Shown here in pieces: positions 1 through 8,181 of a stretch of 54,693 nucleotides of DNA. The notes beneath the pieces were generated by a model. The model was not told where the DNA came from and did not search any database. It was given only the letters and a program-made list of their open reading frames with translations. Each line of letters opens with the position of its first letter. Positions within the stretch are counted from its first letter, which is position 1. The position numbers and the translations under genes are program-made. Origin of the DNA: Sphaerospermopsis aphanizomenoides BCCUSP55 (GTDB taxonomy: Bacteria; Cyanobacteriota; Cyanobacteriia; Cyanobacteriales; Nostocaceae); contig NZ_LUFH02000026.1 of NCBI RefSeq assembly GCF_001586785.1, positions 1-54,693 of the forward strand. Direction: 5' to 3'.

Positions 1-39
1 AAATGGACATCTGCTTTGTGAAGCATAACGTGAGCTAAA

Positions 40-61
40 AGCCCATTTTTTCGTTCAAGTC
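40..61. repeat. Right arm of an inverted repeat spanning the window ends
   Basis: On the minus strand this 22-bp segment begins GACTTGAACGAAAAAATG and matches 54531-54552 on the plus strand at 20 of 22 positions. If the molecule is circular the two arms bound a MITE-like element of about 224 bp that crosses the window junction (54531-54693 plus 1-61). No transposase lies inside. A 7-bp inverted repeat (GTCACAC/GTGTGAC, 59-77) overlaps its outer edge and the tpsA leader. Confidence 0.65.
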
Positions 62-67
62 ACACTA

Positions 68-154
68 TCTGTGTGACACTTTTACAAGCTTAACATGATA
101 GTATTCAGTGAGACTTGAGAAGATAGTAAAATACCCACACTAGCCAAGTTTTAA
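68..154 (+). promoter_or_regulatory. tpsA leader/promoter region, duplicated upstream of tpsB
   Basis: The 87 bases before tpsA are nearly the same as 52403-52501 before tpsB, including TGTGTGACACTTTTACAAGC and the block around GAGAAGATAGTAAAATACCC. Conservation of non-coding sequence right up to both start codons suggests a shared promoter and 5' UTR. TAGTAT and TAAAAT are possible -10 boxes, but none is convincing. The motif TGTGTGACACTT also occurs inverted at 7515-7526, just after the CHAT gene. Recognition by the sigma factor encoded at 51129-52322 is an inference. Confidence 0.5.
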
Positions 155-484
155 TTGAAAAAGTTAGTGGTGCGATTTACCCGTATTCTCCGTTGGTTCC
201 TAGTCAGCAGCCTTATGTGCTTTGGTCTGACTCCCCTTAACTCAGCAAAAGCCCAAATCATTCCAGATGGTACTCTGGGTGCTGAAAGTTCGGTTGTCAC
301 CCCTAACCAGACTATTAAAGGAATTCCCAGTGACAGAATTGATGGGGGTGCAATTCGTGGGGGGAACCTATTCCACAGCTTTCAAGAATTTAATATTGAG
401 TCAGGAAGAGGGGTATATTTTAACAATCCCCATCCCAATCGCATTGAGAATATTTTGACACGGGTGACGGGAAGTAATGTTTCT
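68..484 (+). repeat. Long direct repeat, copy 1 (tpsA 5' end)
   Basis: This ~417-bp segment (leader, signal peptide and start of the TPS secretion domain of tpsA) is repeated with high identity at 52403-52814 in front of tpsB. Homology ends just after the codons for TRVTGS-x-VS, where the two genes diverge completely. If the plasmid is circular the two copies are about 2.4 kb apart and flank the TpsB body; read linearly they would be 52 kb apart. Confidence 0.85.
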
Positions 485-3400
485 AAGATTTTCGGGACAC
501 TGGGGGTTTTGGGAAATGCTAACCTCTTTTTTATTAATCCTAATGGGATTATCTTTGGACAAAATGCCAGTTTAGATATTCGTGGTTCATTTACTGCCAC
601 AACTGCGAATGAGATTAAGTTGGGAGAGAATGGGTTATTTAGTGCAAGTAATCCTCACAATAGTAATTTACTTTCTGTGCAACCAGGGGCTTTATTTAAA
701 AATGCTTTGAGAAATCAGCAAGCGGAAATTATCAATGAAGGTAATTTAATAGTTGATAGTGGTAAAAATATAACTTTATTTGGGGCAAATGTAATTAATA
801 CAGGTACATTAACAGCACGAGGGGGAACAATTCAATTAACAGGTACAGAACGTTTACAAGTTAGGGGAAATGTAGAAACCGGGACATTATTACTTGATAC
901 TAAAAATCTGGTTATTACTGATGAATTTATAAATGATAAAGATGCTACTCTGTATCGAGAGACATTAGAGGAGTTGTCTGGAAATACAAATCTGATACTA
1001 CAGGCAACAAATGATTTTATCATTCATCCTTTATACTATTACTATCTTGAATTAGCTCATGGTAATGGTAAAATTAAATTTACTGCTGATACTGATGGTG
1101 ATGGTATTGGTAATTTTCAGATGGATAGTGCTGATACTATTACGGCTAATGGTCGAAATATTGAGATTAAAGGTGTTAATTTAACTGTTGGTAATATTAA
1201 TAATAACTCAGGATTAGGTAGAGGAAATATAACTTTAAATGCGGTTGGTGATATTACCACAGGAAACCTAGACTCCTCCTCATTGTCATTTTTAGGAAAT
1301 GCAGAAGGAGGAGCGATCACACTTTCTACTTCTCAAGGTAATATCACCACAGGAAACCTAGACTCCTCCTCATTGTCATTTTTAGGAAACGCAGAAGGAG
1401 GAGCGATCACACTTTCTACTTCTCAAGGTAATATCACCACAGAATACCTAGACTCCTCCTCATCTTCACTTTTAGGAAATGGTGGCAATGGTGGCGACAT
1501 TTCCCTTACGGCTAAAGGCTACATCCCCATTAATTGGATAGACGCATCCGCCTATGGAAATGGTAATTCAGGTAGAGTGATCATCAATGCCGATAAAGTT
1601 GATGTAAACGGTGGCTATATCCGTAGTATGTTAGCAGGCACAGGTCAAGGTGGTGGTATCACTATCAATACTGGATCGCTCTCTGTTACCAATCTTGCTG
1701 AACTGAATACCAGCGTTATTAATGGAGGAAATGGGAGAGCAGGGGATATAGTCATCAATGCTCCTGGAGGTGATGTCATCTTTGACGGAGGGTTTGCAAT
1801 AAGTAGGTTAGAAGCAGGCGGAAAAGGCAGAGCAGGTGATATCCTCATTACTACTGATTCACTGTTGGTAACAGGTATTCCTTCATATATTGCTGATGCT
1901 AATATTGGTCAGATAGTTGCTGCTAGTTTTGCAGAGGGAGATGCAGGCAGTGTAATTATCAAAGCCAGTGGTGATGTTCGTATTGATGGAAAAGGTAGTG
2001 ATATATGGACTTTGGTCGAGCCGCCTAATGGATTACCAGCAAAGATAGGTAATGGGGGCAATATTGAAATTTCCGGCCGCTCACTTTATTTTAATAATGC
2101 TAACTTGGCCTCAGTGACACGCAATAATATTGGCAGTAGTGGAAATGCAGGAGCGATTACCCTCACTACCACAAATGGCAGTATTATACAAGCCTCAGAT
2201 TCGATATATCCCATCCTTTCAGACTCATATTCAGATTCAGGCACAGCAGGAAATGCTGGTGACATTACTATGATTGCAAATGGCGGCGATATCATTACAC
2301 AAACAATCAACGCCTTATCAAATACAAACTCAGGCACAGCAGGAAATGGTGGAAACATTTCTCTGACCGCAAATGGTGGTAATATCACAACAAAAGAAAT
2401 ATATGCTCACTCAAACACACTAACTTCAACAGGTATAGCAACAGCAGGAAATGGTGGGAACATTTCTCTGACTGCAAATGGTGGTAATATCACAACGCAA
2501 AGGCTAACCTCCTTATCATTTTCACCTTCAGGCACAGCAGGAAATGGTGGGAACATTTCTCTGACTGCAAATGGTGGTAATATCACAACGCAAACGCTAG
2601 CCTCTTTCTCATTTTCACCTTCAGGCACAGCAGGAAATGGTGGGGATATTACTATGACTGCAAATAGTGGGGATATTAAGGGAATCAGGAATGAAGATAG
2701 CCAAATCCCAGTTTATACTTCTGTTTCTATCTCCCAAACCGGAACTTCAGGAAAGGGTGGTAATATTACCTTAGAAGCTAAAAATCAAATTAGCGATTTA
2801 GAAATTGTCACCGTGTCTTCTGACTCTACATCTGGAGATGTTCGAGTTAAAGGTTTTGGCGATTTATCGGTAACAAATACCAGTATTATAACTAGCAAGC
2901 AGGTGACAATTAAGACTCCAGTTATTGGAGGAGAAATAACCTTGGATGTAGGTGGAGAAGGTCAATCAGGAAATGTCACTGTTATCAGCACAGGTAATCT
3001 ATCCTTCAATAATAGTAGGATTGAAAGTGACACTAAAGGCGATAAACCCGCAGGTAATGTAACTATCACTAGTCCTGATATTGTTACCTTCAACAATAGC
3101 AAAATTATCAGCAACACCAGCAGTAAAGGAACAGCAGGCAATATTTTAATTGATGCTAATAAGTTAAACCTGACAGATACTTCAGAAATCTCCGCTTCCA
3201 CCATAGCAGAAGGAAAAGCTGGAGACATCACCTTAAACGCCTCAAAAATGAACCTAGCAGGGATAGTAGGCATTTTTGCCGAAACCCAAGGACAAGCCCC
3301 CGCAGGGACATTACAACTCAATCCTTACGAAAATCAACCCGATTTAGATATTACCCTTTTCCCCAATTCCATCATTTCTGCTTCTACTACTGCACAAGGT

Positions 3401-4633
3401 AAGGGTGGTGATTTAATCATTACAGCACCGGAAAATATTAACATTGCTGGACAGGGAAAATTAGCAGTTGAAAGTACAGGAAGCGGTGATGCAGGTAATA
3501 TTTTCATTACTACTCAAAACTTCAATATTACAGATGGGGTAAAAATATCAGCTTCTACATCTAATCAAGGTAAAGGGGGTAATATCAACCTCAAGGCTAA
3601 CACCTTGACCGCCACCAATGGCGCACAATTTTTAACAACAACATCAGGTAGCGCCCAAGCCGGAAATATTAACCTCAACATTAAAGATAATATTACCCTA
3701 GATGGAACAAACACCGGACTATTTGCCAATACAGAAATAGGTTCAACAGGTAAAAGTGGCAGTATTACCATTGACCCCCAAACATTTATTATTAGCAACG
3801 GTGCAGGAATCGGAGTAAATAGTCAAGGAAGTGGAGAAGGAGGAGATATTTACCTACAAGCAGGGTTACTAACTTTAAATAATCAAGCCTTTATTAGTGC
3901 CGAAACAGCCAGTAACCAAGGTGGGAATATAAAGTTGACAATTAACGATTTATTATTAATGCGAAATAACAGCCGCATCACTGCAACTGCTGGTACAGCC
4001 CAAGCAGGAGGCAATGGTGGAAATATCACTATTAATGCTCCCTTTATTGTCGCCTTCCCTAATGAAAATAGTGATATTACAGCTAATGCCTTTGAGGGAA
4101 ATGGTGGCAATATCAACATCACAACTAATGCCTTATTTGGTATAGAATTTCGTCCTCAACAAACTCAAAGAAGTGATATTACAGCATCTTCTCAATTTGG
4201 TGTAGACGGAAATGTGCAAATTAATAGACCTGATGTAGACCCAACTCAAGGCTTAGTTGAACTCCCTACAAATCTAGTTGACCCCTCCAAGCAAATTGAT
4301 AACTCTTGCAAGCCTGGAAGTACCCAAAGTCAGAGTTATTTTGTGGCTACAGGACGTGGTGGTTTACCATTGAGTCCCACTCAACCATTACAAGATACCA
4401 GTACCCTAGCACAGTGGGTAACACCTAGAACCAGTTCACAAAACTCAGCCCCAGTAGAAAATCAGCCACAAGCATCAACAGTCACTGCCACTTCCCCTGT
4501 TTCTCCTCCGTCCATTGTGGAAGCCTCAGGTTGGGTAGTTGATGCTAATGGTAAAATCTACTTAGTAGCCCAAGCACCACAAGTTACCCCTAGCAGTCCT
4601 GGGCAAACATCTGCCTCTTGTTCTGTTCGTTAA
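155..4633 (+). CDS. Two-partner secretion exoprotein (TpsA, filamentous haemagglutinin-like)
   Basis: Large secreted adhesin-type exoprotein of 1492 aa. Residues 1-34 form a signal peptide ending near AKAQ. The N-terminal TPS/haemagglutination domain follows (about 35-250) and contains the NPNG motif at residues 128-131, expected in the region recognised by TpsB POTRA domains. The rest is glycine-, asparagine- and threonine-rich beta-helix repeat with tandem 30- and 31-residue units (AGNGGNISLTANGGNITT type). The C-terminus has a cyanobacterial-type segment with a Cys pair (SCKPGS and CSVR). The TTG at 155 was used; GTG at 167 or 170 is equally possible because the homologous tpsB start is GTG in that position. 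The CHAT gene follows 45 bp later, probably in the same transcript. In the inferred circle the cognate TpsB lies upstream. The family and secretion route are secure; the ligand is unknown. Confidence 0.9.
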   Translation: MKKLVVRFTRILRWFLVSSLMCFGLTPLNSAKAQIIPDGTLGAESSVVTPNQTIKGIPSDRIDGGAIRGGNLFHSFQEFNIESGRGVYFNNPHPNRIENILTRVTGSNVSKIFGTLGVLGNANLFFINPNGIIFGQNASLDIRGSFTATTANEIKLGENGLFSASNPHNSNLLSVQPGALFKNALRNQQAEIINEGNLIVDSGKNITLFGANVINTGTLTARGGTIQLTGTERLQVRGNVETGTLLLDTKNLVITDEFINDKDATLYRETLEELSGNTNLILQATNDFIIHPLYYYYLELAHGNGKIKFTADTDGDGIGNFQMDSADTITANGRNIEIKGVNLTVGNINNNSGLGRGNITLNAVGDITTGNLDSSSLSFLGNAEGGAITLSTSQGNITTGNLDSSSLSFLGNAEGGAITLSTSQGNITTEYLDSSSSSLLGNGGNGGDISLTAKGYIPINWIDASAYGNGNSGRVIINADKVDVNGGYIRSMLAGTGQGGGITINTGSLSVTNLAELNTSVINGGNGRAGDIVINAPGGDVIFDGGFAISRLEAGGKGRAGDILITTDSLLVTGIPSYIADANIGQIVAASFAEGDAGSVIIKASGDVRIDGKGSDIWTLVEPPNGLPAKIGNGGNIEISGRSLYFNNANLASVTRNNIGSSGNAGAITLTTTNGSIIQASDSIYPILSDSYSDSGTAGNAGDITMIANGGDIITQTINALSNTNSGTAGNGGNISLTANGGNITTKEIYAHSNTLTSTGIATAGNGGNISLTANGGNITTQRLTSLSFSPSGTAGNGGNISLTANGGNITTQTLASFSFSPSGTAGNGGDITMTANSGDIKGIRNEDSQIPVYTSVSISQTGTSGKGGNITLEAKNQISDLEIVTVSSDSTSGDVRVKGFGDLSVTNTSIITSKQVTIKTPVIGGEITLDVGGEGQSGNVTVISTGNLSFNNSRIESDTKGDKPAGNVTITSPDIVTFNNSKIISNTSSKGTAGNILIDANKLNLTDTSEISASTIAEGKAGDITLNASKMNLAGIVGIFAETQGQAPAGTLQLNPYENQPDLDITLFPNSIISASTTAQGKGGDLIITAPENINIAGQGKLAVESTGSGDAGNIFITTQNFNITDGVKISASTSNQGKGGNINLKANTLTATNGAQFLTTTSGSAQAGNINLNIKDNITLDGTNTGLFANTEIGSTGKSGSITIDPQTFIISNGAGIGVNSQGSGEGGDIYLQAGLLTLNNQAFISAETASNQGGNIKLTINDLLLMRNNSRITATAGTAQAGGNGGNITINAPFIVAFPNENSDITANAFEGNGGNINITTNALFGIEFRPQQTQRSDITASSQFGVDGNVQINRPDVDPTQGLVELPTNLVDPSKQIDNSCKPGSTQSQSYFVATGRGGLPLSPTQPLQDTSTLAQWVTPRTSSQNSAPVENQPQASTVTATSPVSPPSIVEASGWVVDANGKIYLVAQAPQVTPSSPGQTSASCSVR
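1261..1470 (+). repeat. 90-bp tandem repeat inside tpsA
   Basis: Units start at 1261, 1351 and 1441 (third partial). The first two differ at a single position, apparently aaatgc versus aaacgc. Each unit encodes 30 residues beginning GNLDSSSLSFLGNAEGG, about one or two turns of beta-helix. The near-identity indicates very recent duplication. Confidence 0.9.
2331..2650 (+). repeat. 93-bp-type repeats inside tpsA
   Basis: Several units encode GTAGNGGNISLTANGGNITT. The best-preserved pair starts at 2531 and 2624, 93 bp (31 residues) apart. The flanking units (from about 2238) are longer and more diverged. They form the beta-helix stalk of the exoprotein. Confidence 0.8.
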
Positions 4634-4678
4634 AGGATGTGAAACGGTATCTGAAAAGTTGGAACAGGAGAGTGTCAA

Positions 4679-7495
4679 ATGGCGTTAATTCATTTTGGTA
4701 AATTCAAGTCAATTCTGCAAAGGCTTCTGCTGGCAAAGCGAGTAGTTAAATTCTCTGCTTTATATGTACTATTATTTACTCTCACTTTTACTCTGACTGT
4801 TACTCCCCTCTCCTTTGCTAAACAACCACACACCCATTCAGCAGGTACAATTGGGATTGAGCCGAGATCCCCAATTCATAACCACAACAGTCAATTTACA
4901 GCCATTACACCACAGCAACTTCTGGAACAGGGAGAAGCTTTATATCAAGCAGGAAACTTAACGGAAGCAGTAACGATTTTACAACAAGCTAACAGTATTT
5001 ATCAGCAACGGAAAGATACTCTGGGACAAGCCGCAGCCCTAAGTAACCTCTGTCTGGTATATCAGCAGCTTGGCTCGTTGAAAGAAGCCTCTGAAGCTAT
5101 CAGTTCTAGCTTAAATTTACTAGGTTGGGATGAAAAAAAACAACAGTTGCAGATCAAGACTGCAAAACCAGAATGGTTGGAAGTGTTGGCACAAAGTTTG
5201 GATATTCAGACAACTTTACAATTGGCACAGGGAAAAGCAGATATATCTGTAGAAACTGCCCAAAAAGCCGAGGCAATCTGGCAACACTTAAGCAATAATA
5301 CGGGAGTAACCCGTAGTCTGATTAACCAAGCACAAGCTTGGCGGATTTCTGGCTTTTACCGTCGGGCTGCACAGATTTTAGAATCAAGGGAAAAACAGTT
5401 AAAAGAAGAACAAAATTCACCACTCAAAGCCGCTGCTTTGCGTTCTCTGGGCAATGCTTGGCAACAATTGGGTGAGTTAGATAAATCTCAGGAAACATTA
5501 CAATTAAGCTTAGAAATTGTCAAAAGACTGCAACTGTCTTCAGAAATTAGCATTACAGAATTTAGTCTCGGTAATACGGAGAGGGCATTAGGTGATATAA
5601 AAGGTGCGATCGCCCATTATCAACAAGCTGCTGCAATTGCCACCCAGCCACTCACGAAAGTTCAAGCTCAAATTAATTTGCTCAGTTTGTTGGTTGAGAA
5701 TAAAAACCTTGTAGAGAATAATTTTATTGAGAATGAAAATCCTGTAGAGAATAATTTTAACGAGAATAAAAATCTTGGAGAGAATAAAGATATAGCAGAA
5801 GCTAAAAGATTAATTCCTGAAATCCAATCCCAATTGGCTACTCTGCCTAGTAATCAAGCTAGTATTTATGCAAGTATAAATTTTGCTGATACTATTATTA
5901 AAACTGTTAACAAAAAAAATACTATCATCAACCCCGTTAACAAAGAAGACATTGCCCAAATTCTCGCCAACAGTATTAAACAAGCCAAAGCTATAGGCAA
6001 TAAGCGTGCAGAATCCTATGGACTGGGAATTTTAGGTAAATTGTATGAGCAGAATAATCAATGGCAAGAAGCACAGAATTTAACTCAACAGGCATTGTTG
6101 ATTGCTCAGGGAATCAATGCTTCAGATATTGCCTATCTTTGGCAGTGGCAGTTGGGACGCTTGCTGAAAGTCCAAGGAGATATCCAAGGAGCGATTGCTG
6201 CTTATGATGCTGCCGTTTCCACACTCCAATCTCTGCGTAGAGATTTAGTCAGCGTCAACCAACAAGTACAGTTCAATTTCCGGGATAGTATAGAACCCAT
6301 TTATCGGCAGTCAGTACAACTTTTATTACAAGAATCAGGACAAGGAAAACCAAATTTAGATAAGGTACGTCAACGAATAGAAGCACTACAAATAGCAGAA
6401 TTAGATAATTTTTTCCGAGAAGCTTGTTTAAATAATCAATTTGTAGTTCTTGATGAAATAGTAGACCGGGATAATCCAGACACAGCCATTTTCTATCCCA
6501 TTATTTTAGATAATAAATTAGAAGTTGTCCTGAAACTTCCTAAACAACCGTTAATACATATATCCCCTCAAAATAACTGTTCCTCACAAAATAACTGTGA
6601 GAATATAGAGCAGGTAATTACAAAAATGCGAGAAGCAATAGTTCAACCTGATCAGGAGAAAGCATTTAAAAAACAATCCCAAAAACTTTATAATTGGTTA
6701 ATTAAACCTGTAGAAGCAGAACTGAAAAAGAGCGGAGTGACAACTTTAGTATTTATCCCTGATGGGTCACTGAGAAATATTCCCATGTCTGCACTGTATG
6801 ATGGCAAAGAGTATTTGGTCCAGAAGTATGCTGTAGCTTTGAGTCCAGGACTACAACTATTTACTCCCAAACCTTTAGCACAAGGAAAAATAAATACCCT
6901 AGCAGGAGGATTAGTACAACCACCCAAAAACGAAGATTTTACCCCGCTTCCCCATGTCAAGGAAGAACTAAATTTAATGCAAAATTTGGGTGTAACGAGC
7001 AATGTACTTTTGGATCAAGATTTTACCAAGAAAAATTTAGAACAAAAAATTAATCTCCAACCTTTTAGAGTAGTTCATCTAGCAACACACGGAAAATTTA
7101 GTTCCAAAGCCGAAGAGACTTTCATCCTAGCAGCCAACGAACGCATTTATGTTAAAGAATTAGATGGGTTGCTCAAAACTAGAGAGCAAAATCGCACAGA
7201 GCCAATAGAATTACTTGTTCTCAGTGCTTGCGAAACCGCAGCAGGAGATAACCGTGCTGTATTGGGATTAGCAGGAGTTGCTATTAGAGCAGGAGCGCGG
7301 AGTACGTTAGCATCTTTGTGGCAAATTGGTGATAATTCCACTGCTTTATTTATAGGTGAATTCTATCGTCAGTTAACAACTGGCAACACAACAGCAGAGG
7401 CTTTACGTCTTGCTCAATTAAAACTGCTGAATGATTCTGTATACAATCGTCCGATGTACTGGGCACCCTATGTGTTAGTTGGTAATTGGCTGTAG
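4679..7495 (+). CDS. TPR and CHAT-domain protein (caspase-like protease fold)
   Basis: 938 aa. A hydrophobic stretch near residues 23-46 ending in SFAK looks like a signal peptide or anchor, so the protein is probably exported or membrane-attached. Tetratricopeptide repeats cover about 75-560, interrupted by an Asn/Glu-rich low-complexity stretch (NKNLVENN-type, about 338-368). The C-terminal CHAT domain (about 640-938) has both elements of the catalytic dyad: ATHG with H804 and SACET with C851. CHAT is the clan CD peptidase family that includes separase and the type III-E CRISPR TPR-CHAT protease. The gene starts 45 bp after tpsA. CHAT proteins of this layout commonly sit beside TPS genes in cyanobacteria, where their substrate is unknown. 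I infer a role in processing or sensing linked to the secreted protein. Confidence 0.88.
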   Translation: MALIHFGKFKSILQRLLLAKRVVKFSALYVLLFTLTFTLTVTPLSFAKQPHTHSAGTIGIEPRSPIHNHNSQFTAITPQQLLEQGEALYQAGNLTEAVTILQQANSIYQQRKDTLGQAAALSNLCLVYQQLGSLKEASEAISSSLNLLGWDEKKQQLQIKTAKPEWLEVLAQSLDIQTTLQLAQGKADISVETAQKAEAIWQHLSNNTGVTRSLINQAQAWRISGFYRRAAQILESREKQLKEEQNSPLKAAALRSLGNAWQQLGELDKSQETLQLSLEIVKRLQLSSEISITEFSLGNTERALGDIKGAIAHYQQAAAIATQPLTKVQAQINLLSLLVENKNLVENNFIENENPVENNFNENKNLGENKDIAEAKRLIPEIQSQLATLPSNQASIYASINFADTIIKTVNKKNTIINPVNKEDIAQILANSIKQAKAIGNKRAESYGLGILGKLYEQNNQWQEAQNLTQQALLIAQGINASDIAYLWQWQLGRLLKVQGDIQGAIAAYDAAVSTLQSLRRDLVSVNQQVQFNFRDSIEPIYRQSVQLLLQESGQGKPNLDKVRQRIEALQIAELDNFFREACLNNQFVVLDEIVDRDNPDTAIFYPIILDNKLEVVLKLPKQPLIHISPQNNCSSQNNCENIEQVITKMREAIVQPDQEKAFKKQSQKLYNWLIKPVEAELKKSGVTTLVFIPDGSLRNIPMSALYDGKEYLVQKYAVALSPGLQLFTPKPLAQGKINTLAGGLVQPPKNEDFTPLPHVKEELNLMQNLGVTSNVLLDQDFTKKNLEQKINLQPFRVVHLATHGKFSSKAEETFILAANERIYVKELDGLLKTREQNRTEPIELLVLSACETAAGDNRAVLGLAGVAIRAGARSTLASLWQIGDNSTALFIGEFYRQLTTGNTTAEALRLAQLKLLNDSVYNRPMYWAPYVLVGNWL

Positions 7496-7570
7496 ATCCC
7501 GCCTTCCGCACCTTAAGTGTCACACATCAAAAAAGCTGGCAAAGTAGTACACAAGAACTAAAGCCCATTC

Positions 7571-7886
7571 AGGTAGGGCATCCGCCGAGGTATGTGCAAA
7601 ATAGGACACGATGTAAACAAATGTTGCGGAATGTCCTTTAGTAATTTACTAACTTGCCCAAAAATGGTAAAGGGACATTCAAAAACTTTGCTAAGTCAAA
7701 TTAAGTCTTCGCGCTATGCAGTCTCTCAAACTTGCCCATAAATGACCCTTTTCGGGGATGTTTTCACAACAAAGGACAGGCTCAATCCGATCTTGAAACA
7801 ACGTAACATCAATACTTTCAAGCATCTGCTTAACATAACTTTACAACGTGTCCCATTTTGCACATATCCCGGCGGCTACCCTACCT
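7571..7886. mobile_element. MITE-like element with 40-bp terminal inverted repeats
   Basis: The arms 7571-7610 and 7847-7886 are imperfect inverted repeats; the left arm begins AGGTAGGGCATCCGCCG. Similarity continues weakly inwards for about 15 bp more. The ~236-bp interior has no convincing gene, so this appears to be a non-autonomous element or a deleted IS. I see no clear target duplication. It fills most of the 686-bp gap between the CHAT gene and the dynamin island. Confidence 0.7.
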
Positions 7887-8065
7887 ATGATAATTCTGGT
7901 GTGCGATCGCTATCCTCTGAGTTCATTAGATAAAAATGATAATCAAATTAGGAGGTGGTGTGGGAGCGTAGCTCATAAGCCACTTCTTACCCCTCTGCCT
8001 TCTCCCAACCTAGATCACCAAAAGTTGCCAAGACCCATTTTATGCTTCAGAAAAGCAGTCAAAGT

Positions 8066-8149
8066 AGGGGTCACTGTGGTCGGGGGCGGAATTATAGCGA
8101 TATAGTTCTGCTACCCGACCACGGCGATGCCTATTTCGTTATGACCCCT
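8066..8149. terminator. Long inverted repeat downstream of the dynamin operon
   Basis: Nested inverted repeats pair AGGGGTCA (8066-8073) with TGACCCCT (8142-8149) and GTGGTCGGG (8076-8084) with CCCGACCAC (8114-8122), with a near-palindrome between. It lies 32 bp beyond the stop codon of the last minus-strand GTPase gene. It could act as a terminator or RNA-stabilising hairpin, though it has no clear U-tract and may instead be a small palindromic insertion. Confidence 0.45.
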
Positions 8150-8181
8150 TTACAGTGCCGACTACGAAACGAGCTTACACG

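Noticed and set aside
2086-3321. Several minus-strand open frames within tpsA
   Set aside because: They mirror the glycine- and asparagine-rich beta-helix codons (PPFPA-type strings), have no ribosome sites, and tpsA is clearly the coding strand.
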